64,000 nt of DNA. Source: an uncultured Eubacterium sp. GTDB taxonomy: Bacteria > Bacillota > Clostridia > Lachnospirales > Lachnospiraceae. The stretch lies in contig CANDJC010000001.1 of assembly GCA_947384955.1 (NCBI GenBank), positions 1 to 64,000 on the forward strand, in the 5' to 3' direction. Made by a program: the position numbers and the translations under genes. Shown in pieces: positions 1 to 8,369 of this stretch; position 1 is the stretch's first letter, and each line of letters begins with the position of its first letter. Under the pieces are notes generated by a model. That model had not been told where the DNA came from. It did no database searches and saw only the letters and a program-made list of their open reading frames with translations.

Positions 1-154
1 TCACAGCCTTGCCGCAGAAAACTTAGAACTTCCTGCTTTTTGGAAGCGGAACATCCGAAGGAAAACCTTTCTCCGCCCAGCGTCCGTTCCGCCAATACCC
101 CCACCCACCCATCCATAATCCCCAATTTCCACCATAAAAAGGGAGCACATAAAC

Positions 155-871
155 ATGATTAAAATAGCTATCTGCGACGATGAACAGGCCCTTGCCTCCG
201 CAAACAGAAAATTAACAGAGCAGTACATGAAAGACAGCCAGGAACCAGCCATTCTCGAAGAATACAGCAGCGGAGAATTCCTGTTAGCAGATATTCAGGA
301 AGGCGCATATTTTGATTTAATTCTCTTAGACATTGAAATGCCGCGCAAAAGCGGTATGGAAATTACTCCGCAGATAAAGCAGTATCTCCCGAATGTGCTG
401 ATTGTCTTTATTACCTCTCACTTAAAGTATGCCATAGATTCATTTGCATTATCTATTTTCCGCTACATTCCCAAACAGGAACTAAAGCCCCGTCTGGAGC
501 AGGCGCTGCATGATGCGCTGCATTACATAAAACTGGAGCAGAATGATGTCTATACGATTCAGACGCAGACCCGTCTGGAGAAAATTCTGTTAAAGGACAT
601 TTTATATATTGAAAAGAGCGGAAAAAATGCATTAATTGTAACATTTTATAATCAGACGAAGGTTCGCAAAAGTTTATCCCAGGTATATGAAGAAATAAAC
701 CGGGATGAATTTATTTACATCGACAGGGGATGTATCGTCAATATCATTCATGTCATGCAGATAAAAAATGGGGAAGCAGTATTAAAAAACGGCGAAGCTA
801 AGGCTGTCAGCAGGTCGCATGTCCAGCCGGTAAAAGAAAAGATTGCTGCATTCTGGGGGAAAGAACTTTGA
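155..871 (+). CDS. LytTR-family response regulator
   Basis: A 238-residue two-component response regulator of the AgrA/LytR type. The receiver domain (about residues 1-120) shows the acidic pair D8/D9, the phospho-acceptor D59 in LLDIEMP, and K107. The C-terminal part (about 135-235) is a LytTR DNA-binding domain with the typical ILYIEKSGKN and FIYIDRGCIVN segments. The ATG at 155 follows GGGAG. The stop overlaps the start of the histidine kinase by 4 nt, so the two are translationally coupled. It probably controls the downstream membrane protein/ABC transporter operon, where paired direct repeats precede the promoter. The family is certain; the target is inferred. Confidence 0.93.
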   Translation: MIKIAICDDEQALASANRKLTEQYMKDSQEPAILEEYSSGEFLLADIQEGAYFDLILLDIEMPRKSGMEITPQIKQYLPNVLIVFITSHLKYAIDSFALSIFRYIPKQELKPRLEQALHDALHYIKLEQNDVYTIQTQTRLEKILLKDILYIEKSGKNALIVTFYNQTKVRKSLSQVYEEINRDEFIYIDRGCIVNIIHVMQIKNGEAVLKNGEAKAVSRSHVQPVKEKIAAFWGKEL

Positions 872-2187
872 ATATACTCATGATGACAATAGAAATACTG
901 GCAACTGTTTTCGAAGGATATATAGGAATCATGTTTGCCGGGCTGTTATTAGAAAGCAGATATAGGGAAAAAAAGCGGCGGCTGTATGCGGTTATGATAT
1001 CTGCCGGGCTTTCTGTTTTTGTCACTCTTTTCAACAGTGCTGCGTTATTTTCGTATGTCACAATTGCTTTTGGCATTATCAGTATTTCGGCTGCTTCGTT
1101 CCTTTTATATCGGTGTAAATTTACGCATGCACTGCTGATTACGGCATTTTATTTTATGTGTATGAATTACCTGGATTTCCTGGCGATTACGCTGACAGGG
1201 GCTTTTCTGCATGACCCGGATTATTCCAGGACGGTAGTTTCGGAATACGGATTTATGAGAATCAGGCAGATGTTTATCTGTAAAGGCCTGTCAGGTGCCG
1301 CATATCTGTGTGCAAAGCATTTTATCAAAGGGAAATTCAGGCCGGATTCCATGAAACATTATATGATGCTTACGGCAGCGGGAGGAATCGGAGTAGTATA
1401 TCTGATGGAAAGCTCTATAGAGCAGGTAAATGATACAGATGTAATCAGCTGGATAATATTCAGCGTAATGACGCTGTTTAGCTGGATTTTAGTTTATTTG
1501 TATGAAAAGAGCAGACACGAGGCAGATATGATGCGCTTTATGGAAATGCGAAACGCACTGCTGGAAGAAAACTATAAAAATTTAAGTGCGGCATATTCTG
1601 CGAATGCAAAGGTTTATCATGATTTTCATAACCATATTCACATTCTGCGTCAGTATTTAATGCGTGCGGATACAAAAAGCGCACAGGAATACTTAGACAG
1701 TATCAGTGAGCCGGTAAAATCACTGCTGGAGCGTACCTGGACAGGCAATGAAGTGATTGATGTTATTATAAACAGCAAATTAAAAAAGATGGAAGAACAT
1801 AACATACAGACACATATCAATGTGGAATTTCCGAATAACAGCGATATACTGCCAGGCGATATATGCACGATACTCGGAAATCTGCTCGACAACGCGATTG
1901 AGGCATGTCAGAAAAATGAAAAAACAGAAAATAAATGGATTCATATCACAATCCGAATCGTAAACGCGATGCTTATATTTAAAATCGTAAACGGAAATGA
2001 AAAGGCGCTGCAAATCAGGAATAAGCAGCTGGTAACATCAAAGGCAGACGAACGGTTTCACGGCTGGGGACTGAAAAGCGTAACGTCAGCTGTGGAAAAA
2101 TATGAGGGAGTCTTACAGCATACCATTGAAGAAGACAGAGTGACTGCGGTTGCTGCGCTTAATTATAATATTGTGAATAGGTGCTGA
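868..2187 (+). CDS. GHKL-type sensor histidine kinase
   Basis: A 439-residue membrane histidine kinase, partner of the LytTR regulator upstream. About six hydrophobic segments fill residues 1-210. A cytosolic kinase core follows, with the phospho-acceptor H251 in YHDFHNHIH, the N-box LLDNAIEAC (N342) and the G-box HGWGLKS (about 398-404). This is the AgrC/ComD-like GHKL class, which often senses peptides. The start used is TTG at 868, inside the 4-nt overlap TTGA with the regulator; ATG at 880 is an alternative. A strong terminator follows at once, so the two-component genes form a separate unit from the ABC transporter. The ligand is unknown. Confidence 0.92.
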   Translation: MNILMMTIEILATVFEGYIGIMFAGLLLESRYREKKRRLYAVMISAGLSVFVTLFNSAALFSYVTIAFGIISISAASFLLYRCKFTHALLITAFYFMCMNYLDFLAITLTGAFLHDPDYSRTVVSEYGFMRIRQMFICKGLSGAAYLCAKHFIKGKFRPDSMKHYMMLTAAGGIGVVYLMESSIEQVNDTDVISWIIFSVMTLFSWILVYLYEKSRHEADMMRFMEMRNALLEENYKNLSAAYSANAKVYHDFHNHIHILRQYLMRADTKSAQEYLDSISEPVKSLLERTWTGNEVIDVIINSKLKKMEEHNIQTHINVEFPNNSDILPGDICTILGNLLDNAIEACQKNEKTENKWIHITIRIVNAMLIFKIVNGNEKALQIRNKQLVTSKADERFHGWGLKSVTSAVEKYEGVLQHTIEEDRVTAVAALNYNIVNRC

Positions 2188-2204
2188 TTTTTCACAGGTT
2201 TAAA

Positions 2205-2248
2205 CAAAAAAGAGACTTTGAAGGATATTCTTCAAAGTCTCTTTTTTT
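2205..2248 (+). terminator. Intrinsic terminator after the two-component operon
   Basis: A perfect 12-bp stem, AGAGACTTTGAA (2211-2222) with TTCAAAGTCTCT (2231-2242), an 8-nt loop and a run of T residues. It separates the sensor/regulator pair from the next operon. Confidence 0.9.
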
Positions 2249-2252
2249 ACCA

Positions 2253-2316
2253 AATAAGGTCATTTTCATGCAGAATAAGGACAGAATCAAAATTGATATG
2301 CTGTTTTGTATATAAT
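2253..2316 (+). promoter_or_regulatory. Possible LytTR operator repeats and -10 box
   Basis: Two direct repeats, AATAAGGTCA (2253-2262) and AATAAGGACA (2274-2283), start exactly 21 bp apart, which is two helical turns and the usual spacing of LytTR regulator sites. A TATAAT box lies at 2311-2316 with no good -35 element, as expected for an activator-dependent promoter. The repeats do not match the classic ACAGTTAAG site closely, so assignment to the adjacent regulator is an inference from position and spacing. Confidence 0.45.
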
Positions 2317-2358
2317 ACGGTTAGAAAGAAAGTCAGTAAAAGACAGGAGGATATTACA

Positions 2359-2544
2359 ATGAATGAGAAACGGAGATTATATGCAGGAATTATTTTTACA
2401 GCTGTTTTCGCAGCAGGGGGATTTGTATACGCGGCGGAAGAAGCCTGGATATATGCGGCAGCTTTTCTGGCAGCAGGATTGATTTTTGGGTACCGGGCAT
2501 TAAAGGAAATAAAGAGCTTAAAAGAAAAAAAGGATAAAAATTAA
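2359..2544 (+). CDS. Small two-helix membrane protein
   Basis: A 61-residue protein starting at ATG 2359 behind AGGAGG (2345-2350). It has two hydrophobic segments (about residues 9-25 and 29-44) and a lysine-rich C-terminus (KSLKEKKDKN). No family is recognised. It lies 13 nt before the ABC transporter ATPase and is presumably co-transcribed. It could be an accessory or immunity-type subunit of that transporter; this is inferred only from position and size. The open frame extends further upstream, but that part overlaps the preceding terminator and is not coding. Confidence 0.7.
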   Translation: MNEKRRLYAGIIFTAVFAAGGFVYAAEEAWIYAAAFLAAGLIFGYRALKEIKSLKEKKDKN

Positions 2545-2557
2545 GGAGGACACAGGG

Positions 2558-3301
2558 ATGTTAGAGTTTCAGAATCTTTCCGTATGGTATACCAGGCAGG
2601 CATCCCGTATCGAAAGTGTTTCGCACAGCTGCGTAAGGTACGAAAATAAAAAGAATATCATACAGCATGCAGATTTTTGCATTGATGCAGGCAGCACGGT
2701 CGGGTTATTAGGAGTCAACGGAGCCGGAAAAACGACGTTCATCAATACCCTCAGCGGAATACACTCAAAGTATGAAGCTGCCGGCATGCGGTTCCGGGAT
2801 AAGGAAATCACGCCGATGGACCATGAATTTCGCCTGTTAAGGTATACTGTATTTACAGATGAACAGGCATTTAAATACTGGACATTTTCTGAATATACAG
2901 CTTATATAGAAAAAGTTTATCAAAAGAAAACAGATGCGGACTATCTGGATTATCTGATAAACGGATTCCGGTTTGGAGAGTACAGGCACGAATTTATCAA
3001 AAATCTGTCCACCGGGAATAAAAAGAAAGTATTTCTGATTACAGGACTGGCTCTGCAGCTGCCTCTGCTGCTTTTAGACGAACCGTTAGACGGGCTGGAT
3101 TTTTCTTCTTCAGAATTTTTGTACGAGGTACTGCGGGAACATAAAAAGTATGGGAGCGTTCTTATGAGCTCGCATATAGCAGAAAGTTTTGAACAGACCT
3201 GCGATAAAATACTGCTTTTGGATAAAGGCAGAATCAGCAGCAGAATGATAACCGGGCATACAGATATCCGAAAGGAATTAAAGGAGTGGCTTTATGAGTG
3301 A
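2558..3301 (+). CDS. ABC transporter ATP-binding protein
   Basis: A 247-residue ABC ATPase. It has Walker A GVNGAGKTT (52-60), a signature motif variant LSTGNKK (about 150-156), Walker B LLLDEP (171-176, catalytic E175), D-loop LDGLD and H-loop H206 in SSHIAES. The ATG follows TTAAGGAGGA. It overlaps the permease start by 8 nt, so the two form one exporter. Exporters beside LytTR/GHKL pairs commonly handle peptides or antimicrobials, which is a plausible but unproven role. The N-terminus carries extra residues (about 11-33) between the first strand and the rest of the core. Confidence 0.92.
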   Translation: MLEFQNLSVWYTRQASRIESVSHSCVRYENKKNIIQHADFCIDAGSTVGLLGVNGAGKTTFINTLSGIHSKYEAAGMRFRDKEITPMDHEFRLLRYTVFTDEQAFKYWTFSEYTAYIEKVYQKKTDADYLDYLINGFRFGEYRHEFIKNLSTGNKKKVFLITGLALQLPLLLLDEPLDGLDFSSSEFLYEVLREHKKYGSVLMSSHIAESFEQTCDKILLLDKGRISSRMITGHTDIRKELKEWLYE

Positions 3302-4481
3302 AATAGAAATGTTTTTGCGGGATTTTATAACCCCGGCTAAGATAAAAAAGTATGCGGTATCTGTATTTTTGTTTGCGGTATTTATTCATATTTTCTTTGG
3401 GAACAATACCATTTTCCGGCTGAATGATACGGCTGGCAGCATGATAGGAACAGGTATTGCATTTACGTCTGCAGCCTATGTAATTAATACGTATCCCACA
3501 GCAGAAAATATTGGATTTTATCTGACGCTGCCGGTAAAAAAATGGAGAATGTTTAGCGCATACTTTTTTGCCCTCTGGATTAGCATGCTTATTCAGAGAA
3601 TCTCATTTTTGATACCTGTAATAGCGGAATTTTGCAGTCACGCCGCTGAGAATCTGCTTCTTCTGATTCTGAATTCGGCTGCCGCTGTACTCGTAAATAT
3701 CGGGATTTTCTTAGGAAAAAATTCCAAAAACAAAAGTATTTTCATATGCAATCTTGTATTAGCAGCTGCTTTATTTCTGACAGGGGGACTGAAAGTGAAT
3801 TCCGGCTGCAAAGCGGTACTGGCAGTTCTTTTCGGTGCGGGAGCTGCGGCATCGTTTGTAAAAAGGAACGTAACAGACCTGATTCTGATATCGGAACCCA
3901 GAAGAAAAGCCCGCAGAAAATGCATATCCAATTATTTTTGGAGAGTGGCCGTAACAGAGAAAATATATCTGACCAATACGGCATGCATCCTTGCATTTCT
4001 GTTCGTTTTAGGAGCAGCCGGAAGACAGAATCCGATACTGATAAATCTGCTCTGGTGCATCGGGGCCGTGAATACGCCTTTTCTGACAATGATATCCGCG
4101 GATATTAAGACATCGCGCCATATTGATATGCTTCCGGTAAAAAAGAACAGCATATATAAGCAGTATTTCATGTTTTTGATGAGTTATTTTGTGCTGATTA
4201 ACAGTATCATTCTAATAGCGAAAAATATCGTTATCAAAGAAGCGTTTATCAAAGAAGCGTTTATCAAAGAAAACTTAATAGAAGATGTTTTCATTGCCGT
4301 GCTGCTGGCTCTTTTCGAAACCATTCTGGCAGTCATGCTGGAACAGAAATGCAGAATCAGGGAGTGGCAGACAAAGCAGGAGCTGTGGAAGAATCCTAGA
4401 AAATATGTACTTCCGCTGGCGGTATTTGCTGCTGTATCCATTTGCTGTCAGATTTCAAAATTACTGGCAATCTCTGCCTGA
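3294..4481 (+). CDS. ABC transporter permease, divergent
   Basis: A 395-residue polytopic membrane protein with about ten hydrophobic segments, encoded directly after and overlapping the ATPase. No specific family could be named. The cytosolic stretches carry basic clusters (for example RRKARRKC, near residue 204). Near residues 313-329 there is a threefold in-frame repeat, IKEAF, IKEAF, IKENL, from a 15-bp tandem DNA repeat. The start overlaps the ATPase stop, which argues for translational coupling. The substrate is unknown. Confidence 0.8.
   Translation: MSEIEMFLRDFITPAKIKKYAVSVFLFAVFIHIFFGNNTIFRLNDTAGSMIGTGIAFTSAAYVINTYPTAENIGFYLTLPVKKWRMFSAYFFALWISMLIQRISFLIPVIAEFCSHAAENLLLLILNSAAAVLVNIGIFLGKNSKNKSIFICNLVLAAALFLTGGLKVNSGCKAVLAVLFGAGAAASFVKRNVTDLILISEPRRKARRKCISNYFWRVAVTEKIYLTNTACILAFLFVLGAAGRQNPILINLLWCIGAVNTPFLTMISADIKTSRHIDMLPVKKNSIYKQYFMFLMSYFVLINSIILIAKNIVIKEAFIKEAFIKENLIEDVFIAVLLALFETILAVMLEQKCRIREWQTKQELWKNPRKYVLPLAVFAAVSICCQISKLLAISA
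4231..4275 (+). repeat. 15-bp tandem repeat in the permease gene
   Basis: Three copies of a unit TTATCAAAGAAGCGT at 4231-4245, 4246-4260 and 4261-4275 (the third diverges at its end). The unit is a multiple of three, so copy-number change would lengthen or shorten the loop without a frameshift. Confidence 0.85.
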
Positions 4482-4516
4482 GCCGGAGCGGGGCCTCAAA
4501 AATGACGTTCTACTGC

Positions 4517-4545
4517 GTGACATAAGAAGAATTTTATAGTATAAT
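4517..4545 (+). promoter_or_regulatory. Sigma-A promoter for the DUF6978/DUF1828 pair
   Basis: GTGACA (4517-4522), a 17-nt spacer and TATAAT (4540-4545), about 28 nt before the start codon of the first gene of the pair. Confidence 0.75.
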
Positions 4546-4572
4546 TTAAAAGAACTTGTGGGAGGTGATAAA

Positions 4573-5019
4573 GTGGCTTCTGTTAAAATTACTCAGGCTG
4601 AAGCTGATAGATTGTTAAAAATGCTAAAACGTTCATTAATATCTGAAACAAGCTTTCCGGCGAAAGGAGAAAGTACGGAGTTTCATGTTGCAGGAGATAG
4701 TAAACAGGATATATTTGCTATTAATATTTTTAGAGGTAAATTGAATCGTTTGAAGTATAACATAGGTGCACGTATTGTAAAAAACGGCATATTGTTATTA
4801 GAACTGCATATGAATCCGTCCAATGTTCATCGCAATCCTGATGGTGAAAAAATTACAGGAAGCCACTGGCACGTATATAGTGAAGAATATGGAAGACTTT
4901 GGGCCTTTCCTGCTGAAAATATGGATAGTGAGGAATTTGTGGAAAATACAATGCTGTTTTTAGAAAAATTCAATGTAATTGAAATTCCGGCTATCAGTTT
5001 TCAGATGGAGTATATATGA
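4573..5019 (+). CDS. DUF6978-like protein of a two-gene cassette
   Basis: A 148-residue soluble protein. GTG at 4573 is preferred over the upstream in-frame GTG at 4558 because GGGAGGTGAT lies at the right distance. The sequence (ITQAEADRLLKMLKR at the start; GARIVKNGILLLELHM and the GSHWHVYSEEYG region later) resembles proteins usually encoded just before DUF1828 proteins, as here. Function is unknown; such pairs turn up in variable regions and may be toxin-antitoxin or defence modules, which is inference. Base composition is more AT-rich than the ABC genes upstream, which hints at transfer. Confidence 0.6.
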   Translation: MASVKITQAEADRLLKMLKRSLISETSFPAKGESTEFHVAGDSKQDIFAINIFRGKLNRLKYNIGARIVKNGILLLELHMNPSNVHRNPDGEKITGSHWHVYSEEYGRLWAFPAENMDSEEFVENTMLFLEKFNVIEIPAISFQMEYI

Positions 5020-5036
5020 TGTAAGGAGGTATCATC

Positions 5037-5795
5037 TTGAAAATTCAAAAACTCATTGATGATTATACATCTTGGTTAAGAAGTGAAACTGCTTTTGAAA
5101 AAATTGGAGAATATTATGAGATTACGACACCGTATCTTAATAATGCCAATGATTATTTGCAAATATATGTAAAACAAGATGGCAATGATATTTTTTTTAC
5201 AGACGATTGTGCTACTATGCATGGTTTGAAGATGCAAGGGTTTCAGATGACTCCAAATCGCAAAATCTGTCTTGAACGAATATTATGTCAATACGGCGTA
5301 AAACTCAATGGAGATGAATTAATTGCAAATGCACCTATAAATGGATTTGCACAAAAAAAACATTTATTTATACAAGCCATGCTAAGAATAGATGATATGT
5401 TTTCGGTTTCTAAATCAAAAGTATCCTCTTTCTTTTTAGATGATATACAGGATTTTTTTATAGAAAGAGAGATTTATTATTCTGATGATGTGCAGTTTAC
5501 AGGAATTTCTGGTTTTGCTCATAATTATGATTTTTTGTTACAAAGAACTAAAACAAAGCCTGAAAGGTTATGTCAGGCAGTGAATAATCCAAATAAATCC
5601 AGTATGGGAAATATACTTTTTGCATGGAACGACACAAAGCCTGCAAGAAAAAATGAAAGTCAGCTTATTGTTATTCTAAACGACCAAAATAGTATAGCTA
5701 AGGGTGTTGAAGATGCATTTTTAAATTATGAAGCAAAAGTCATTCGATGGAGTGAGCGAAACAGGGAAGATAACATCGCTTTACTTTCTGCATGA
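5037..5795 (+). CDS. DUF1828/DUF1829-like protein
   Basis: A 252-residue soluble protein starting at TTG 5037 behind TAAGGAGGT (5022-5030). The N-terminal part holds the DUF1828 pattern: ITTPYLNNANDYLQIYVK followed by FFTDDCATMHGL and a conserved MTPNRKICLERIL. The C-terminal half (about 135-252) is the DUF1829-like region. It is 17 nt downstream of the DUF6978-like gene and shares its promoter. The biochemical function of the family is not established. A T8 run at 5171-5178 lies in the coding region; it is noted but not treated as a switch. Confidence 0.75.
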   Translation: MKIQKLIDDYTSWLRSETAFEKIGEYYEITTPYLNNANDYLQIYVKQDGNDIFFTDDCATMHGLKMQGFQMTPNRKICLERILCQYGVKLNGDELIANAPINGFAQKKHLFIQAMLRIDDMFSVSKSKVSSFFLDDIQDFFIEREIYYSDDVQFTGISGFAHNYDFLLQRTKTKPERLCQAVNNPNKSSMGNILFAWNDTKPARKNESQLIVILNDQNSIAKGVEDAFLNYEAKVIRWSERNREDNIALLSA

Positions 5796-5821
5796 TAATA
5801 CTGTTTTATGGGCAGCTGTTT

Positions 5822-5849
5822 AAAGGGACTGTTTTCCCGCAGTCCCTTT
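5822..5849. terminator. Hairpin between convergent genes
   Basis: Perfect 9-bp stem AAAGGGACT / AGTCCCTTT with an 10-nt loop, between the stop codons of convergent genes at 5795 and 5893. It has no long T-run on either strand, so it may be a weak bidirectional terminator. Confidence 0.55.
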
Positions 5850-5892
5850 AGAGATTTATGAAACCCTCTGATTCATTTTCTTTTAAATAAAG

Positions 5893-7728
5893 TTATTTCT
5901 TCACCTTAACCTTTTTCACATTGCTCCATGGCCCATAATGTTTTACGCCATCTACTTTCTGATACGTTCTGACTCTTACATAATAAGTTTTTCCCTTTTT
6001 CAGACCGGTAATGGACTTTGAATCTGTAAAAACTCCGGCATTTTTCAGCTTTGTCTTGCTGGCTGGGAACTTATTTGTGGTAGAATAAGCAATCTGGTAA
6101 CCGTCGCCGTAAGCATCCCATACCCATGCGGCCTTTATCTTGCCTTTTCCGGTATTCTTCACACTTTTCAGCTTCACTTTTTCTACTGTCACAGGGTCGT
6201 CTGTATCATCCGGGTCCGGCTCGCTGATATCAATATTGCTGTAATCGTCATTTCCGCTGTTTCCGGTATTTGTACTTCCGCCGCCTGTTGTTCCAGGGTT
6301 CGTATCAGGAACAGTGACAGGAGGATTCGGCGCAGGCTGTGTATTCAGATAAGTCCAGTGCGCATAAACGCTGCTGTTGGAATTAAAAACCGTAGAAGTC
6401 GTTATCTGATTACCGCCGCTTGCAGCCGAGTACCAGCCGTCAAATCTGTAATTTTCCCGGTATGCATTAGGAAGGGAAGAAAGCTTCTGATTTACTGTAA
6501 CAAAGGACGAAACCCCGTCAACAGTTCCTCCGTTTCCATAGAAAACAATCGAATATTCCGAGGCTCTTTTGGTTGTAAACGAGCCGGTCAGAGATTCAAT
6601 TCTGTCATTATCCGTAGTGTAATATATTTTAAAATAGTAAGTAGTATTCGGTGTTAACCCGGTTAACGGCACGGTAAGTACGGAAGTAGAAGCATAGCAG
6701 TTCATTACACGGGTATCCGGCATATAAGAGCTGCTTGTACCCATTGTAATACCGTAAGTTCTGACATAACGAAATGGAATCGTAGCTGTAACCGTTGCAG
6801 TGGTGTCTGTAACCTCAGAGGTCGTAAAATTTGAAAAGACAGAGGAATACGTCGATTCCCACTGTGCGTATACTGCTGTATCATTGTAAAATACGGTGCT
6901 CGAAGTTACCAGCGTCCCTCCCGATGGCTGCGTATACCAGCCTTTAAACGTATAGCCGTTTCTCATTACATTCGGAAAACTGACAATTCTCTGATTTACA
7001 GTAGTCTGCCGGGTATTCTCGTTCGAGTTGCTGTAATCAGAATAAAAAGTAACCGTATATTCCCTGTAGCCGGAATTATTGCCGGAACTGCCAGGAGAAT
7101 ATGTGGAAAGTGTTTCAACATTTACAGTCTGTCTGTTGTTATTGGCTGTTGTAGGAACTGTATTCGGGAAAGCAGCATAACCAAATTCCTGTACCCAGTA
7201 ATGTCTTCCATTGTAATAAACATGCCCGATGCCAATCGCATTAAATGATTCTCCAAGCATATTCCGGCGGTGTCCCTGGCCGGAATACTGTTCATTTGTT
7301 TCTTTCCAGCCCTCAAATGCCGCTGCCGCAGTCGGATAGCCGGATGCAATATTCTCGCCTTTATAGCTGTAAGTGTTCGAACTGCCGTAAGCTGTAAAAC
7401 AGTCTGTGCCGTTTGGCCTTGTATGGCTGAAAGAAACCGCAATTTCAGCGGCCCGCAGCATGGCAATTCTTTCCAGCTCATAATCGTACTGGAGATATGA
7501 TAAATTTGAATATACAACCCGGTCGGAATTTGACTGGTTCCAGGCCCATGCTTCCGATGGATTCGTGCGGAATGAATTTACCATTTGCAGCATATCCCTT
7601 GCTTCTGACTGTCCGTACTGCAGGTCAATGCCAATCGTTGTGGTTGCCTTTGCAGACTGCGGGGATACACAGAAGCAGAGGAAGAATGTGCACAGAAAGA
7701 TGGTTGTGATGTGTAGTAATTTTTTCAT
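5893..7728 (-). CDS. Secreted CAP-domain protein with InlB-type and Fn3 repeats
   Basis: A 611-residue exported protein. The signal peptide is about residues 1-28 (basic MKK, hydrophobic core, SAKA cleavage site). A CAP/SCP domain follows (about 45-185), with LQMVNSFRTNP, FSHTRPNG, GENIASGYPT and GHRRNMLG. Two InlB/Listeria-Bacteroides repeats end in YTFKGWYTQPSGG and YRFDGWYSAASGG, with a Fn3-like segment between them. A low-complexity linker rich in P, T, G and D (about 465-515) precedes a C-terminal Fn3-like domain ending in basic residues. There is no LPXTG anchor. The role is probably extracellular interaction or wall association. The start ATG has GCGAGGAAAA upstream. Confidence 0.9.
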   Translation of the reverse strand: MKKLLHITTIFLCTFFLCFCVSPQSAKATTTIGIDLQYGQSEARDMLQMVNSFRTNPSEAWAWNQSNSDRVVYSNLSYLQYDYELERIAMLRAAEIAVSFSHTRPNGTDCFTAYGSSNTYSYKGENIASGYPTAAAAFEGWKETNEQYSGQGHRRNMLGESFNAIGIGHVYYNGRHYWVQEFGYAAFPNTVPTTANNNRQTVNVETLSTYSPGSSGNNSGYREYTVTFYSDYSNSNENTRQTTVNQRIVSFPNVMRNGYTFKGWYTQPSGGTLVTSSTVFYNDTAVYAQWESTYSSVFSNFTTSEVTDTTATVTATIPFRYVRTYGITMGTSSSYMPDTRVMNCYASTSVLTVPLTGLTPNTTYYFKIYYTTDNDRIESLTGSFTTKRASEYSIVFYGNGGTVDGVSSFVTVNQKLSSLPNAYRENYRFDGWYSAASGGNQITTSTVFNSNSSVYAHWTYLNTQPAPNPPVTVPDTNPGTTGGGSTNTGNSGNDDYSNIDISEPDPDDTDDPVTVEKVKLKSVKNTGKGKIKAAWVWDAYGDGYQIAYSTTNKFPASKTKLKNAGVFTDSKSITGLKKGKTYYVRVRTYQKVDGVKHYGPWSNVKKVKVKK

Positions 7729-7760
7729 AGGTTTTCCTCGCTTTCTTGTTTGATATATTC

Positions 7761-7789
7761 AGAATACCACATATATTTTGGGGAATCAA
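7761..7789 (-). promoter_or_regulatory. Sigma-A-like promoter of the CAP protein gene
   Basis: On the minus strand, TTGATT (7789-7784), a 17-nt spacer and TATTCT (7766-7761), about 33 nt before the start codon. Confidence 0.6.
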
Positions 7790-7839
7790 TGATGGATTGG
7801 GTTCTTACAGTTTTGTTATATTTTAAGCAGGGGTTTTTT

Positions 7840-8275
7840 GGAGGAGGGGGGTTGGATGCCCGGACGCCGGATGATGCGGAAATGCCCTGGCTTCCAGTTC
7901 CGGCTCCAGAATGTTAAGAAGCCCTAGGCATTCTGCGTTTACGCTGTGGTACCGGACGGACGCGGCACCTATTCGCCCTGGCTGATGCCAGCAGCTACCG
8001 GTGCCGCTGCGGCTTTGCCGCCTGGTTTTTGAGCAGAATGCCAAGGGCTTCTAAACATTCTTCCAATGTCACTGGAAGCCAGGGCATTTCCGCATCATCC
8101 GGCTGGTTTTGGTAAGGTTTACATGTGGATTTGCAGATGTATTGGAGAAATTTGCGTTTATTATGAATGGGGGCTGACAGTGGAATGCCAAGGGCTTCTG
8201 AATATTCTGGAACAGATGCAGAAAGACCGGCCAAATCCCGTCTGCTGTCGTCCGGGTATCTGGAAATCCCCCCTG
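7840..8275. repeat. Nested inverted-repeat element, no coding gene
   Basis: About 540 nt between the CAP gene and 8370 has no credible gene. It holds a perfect 32-bp inverted repeat: 7867-7898 (starting CCGGATGATGCGG) and 8071-8102. The arms extend as imperfect repeats: GTTAAGAAGCCCTAGGCATT near 7913-7932 against AATGCCAAGGGCTTCTAAAC near 8038-8057. A third copy of the inner motif (AATGCCAAGGGCTTCTGAAT) starts at about 8183. An outer pair is visible too: a G-rich GGATGCCCGGACG segment near 7852-7864 and its relaxed complement near 8250-8265. It is locally more GC-rich than its surroundings. It resembles a palindromic non-autonomous element, but no target-site duplication or known family was identified. 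Confidence 0.75.
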
Positions 8276-8369
8276 AAACTGCATTAACATTTAGTAGAAA
8301 GCGTAGCAAAATAAGAAAAATAAAAGAAAAGCTGTCAGAATATTTTAACCGCCTTGGAGGAAAAATAGC

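Noticed and set aside
1..252. Minus-strand open frame across the beginning of the window
   Set aside because: It overlaps the response regulator start on the other strand and has no ribosome-binding site or family.
3742..4108. Opposed open frames inside the ABC permease gene
   Set aside because: They are frame shadows of the permease.
5893..7728. LPXTG-type wall anchoring of the CAP protein
   Set aside because: The C-terminus ends in basic residues of an Fn3-like domain with no sorting signal.
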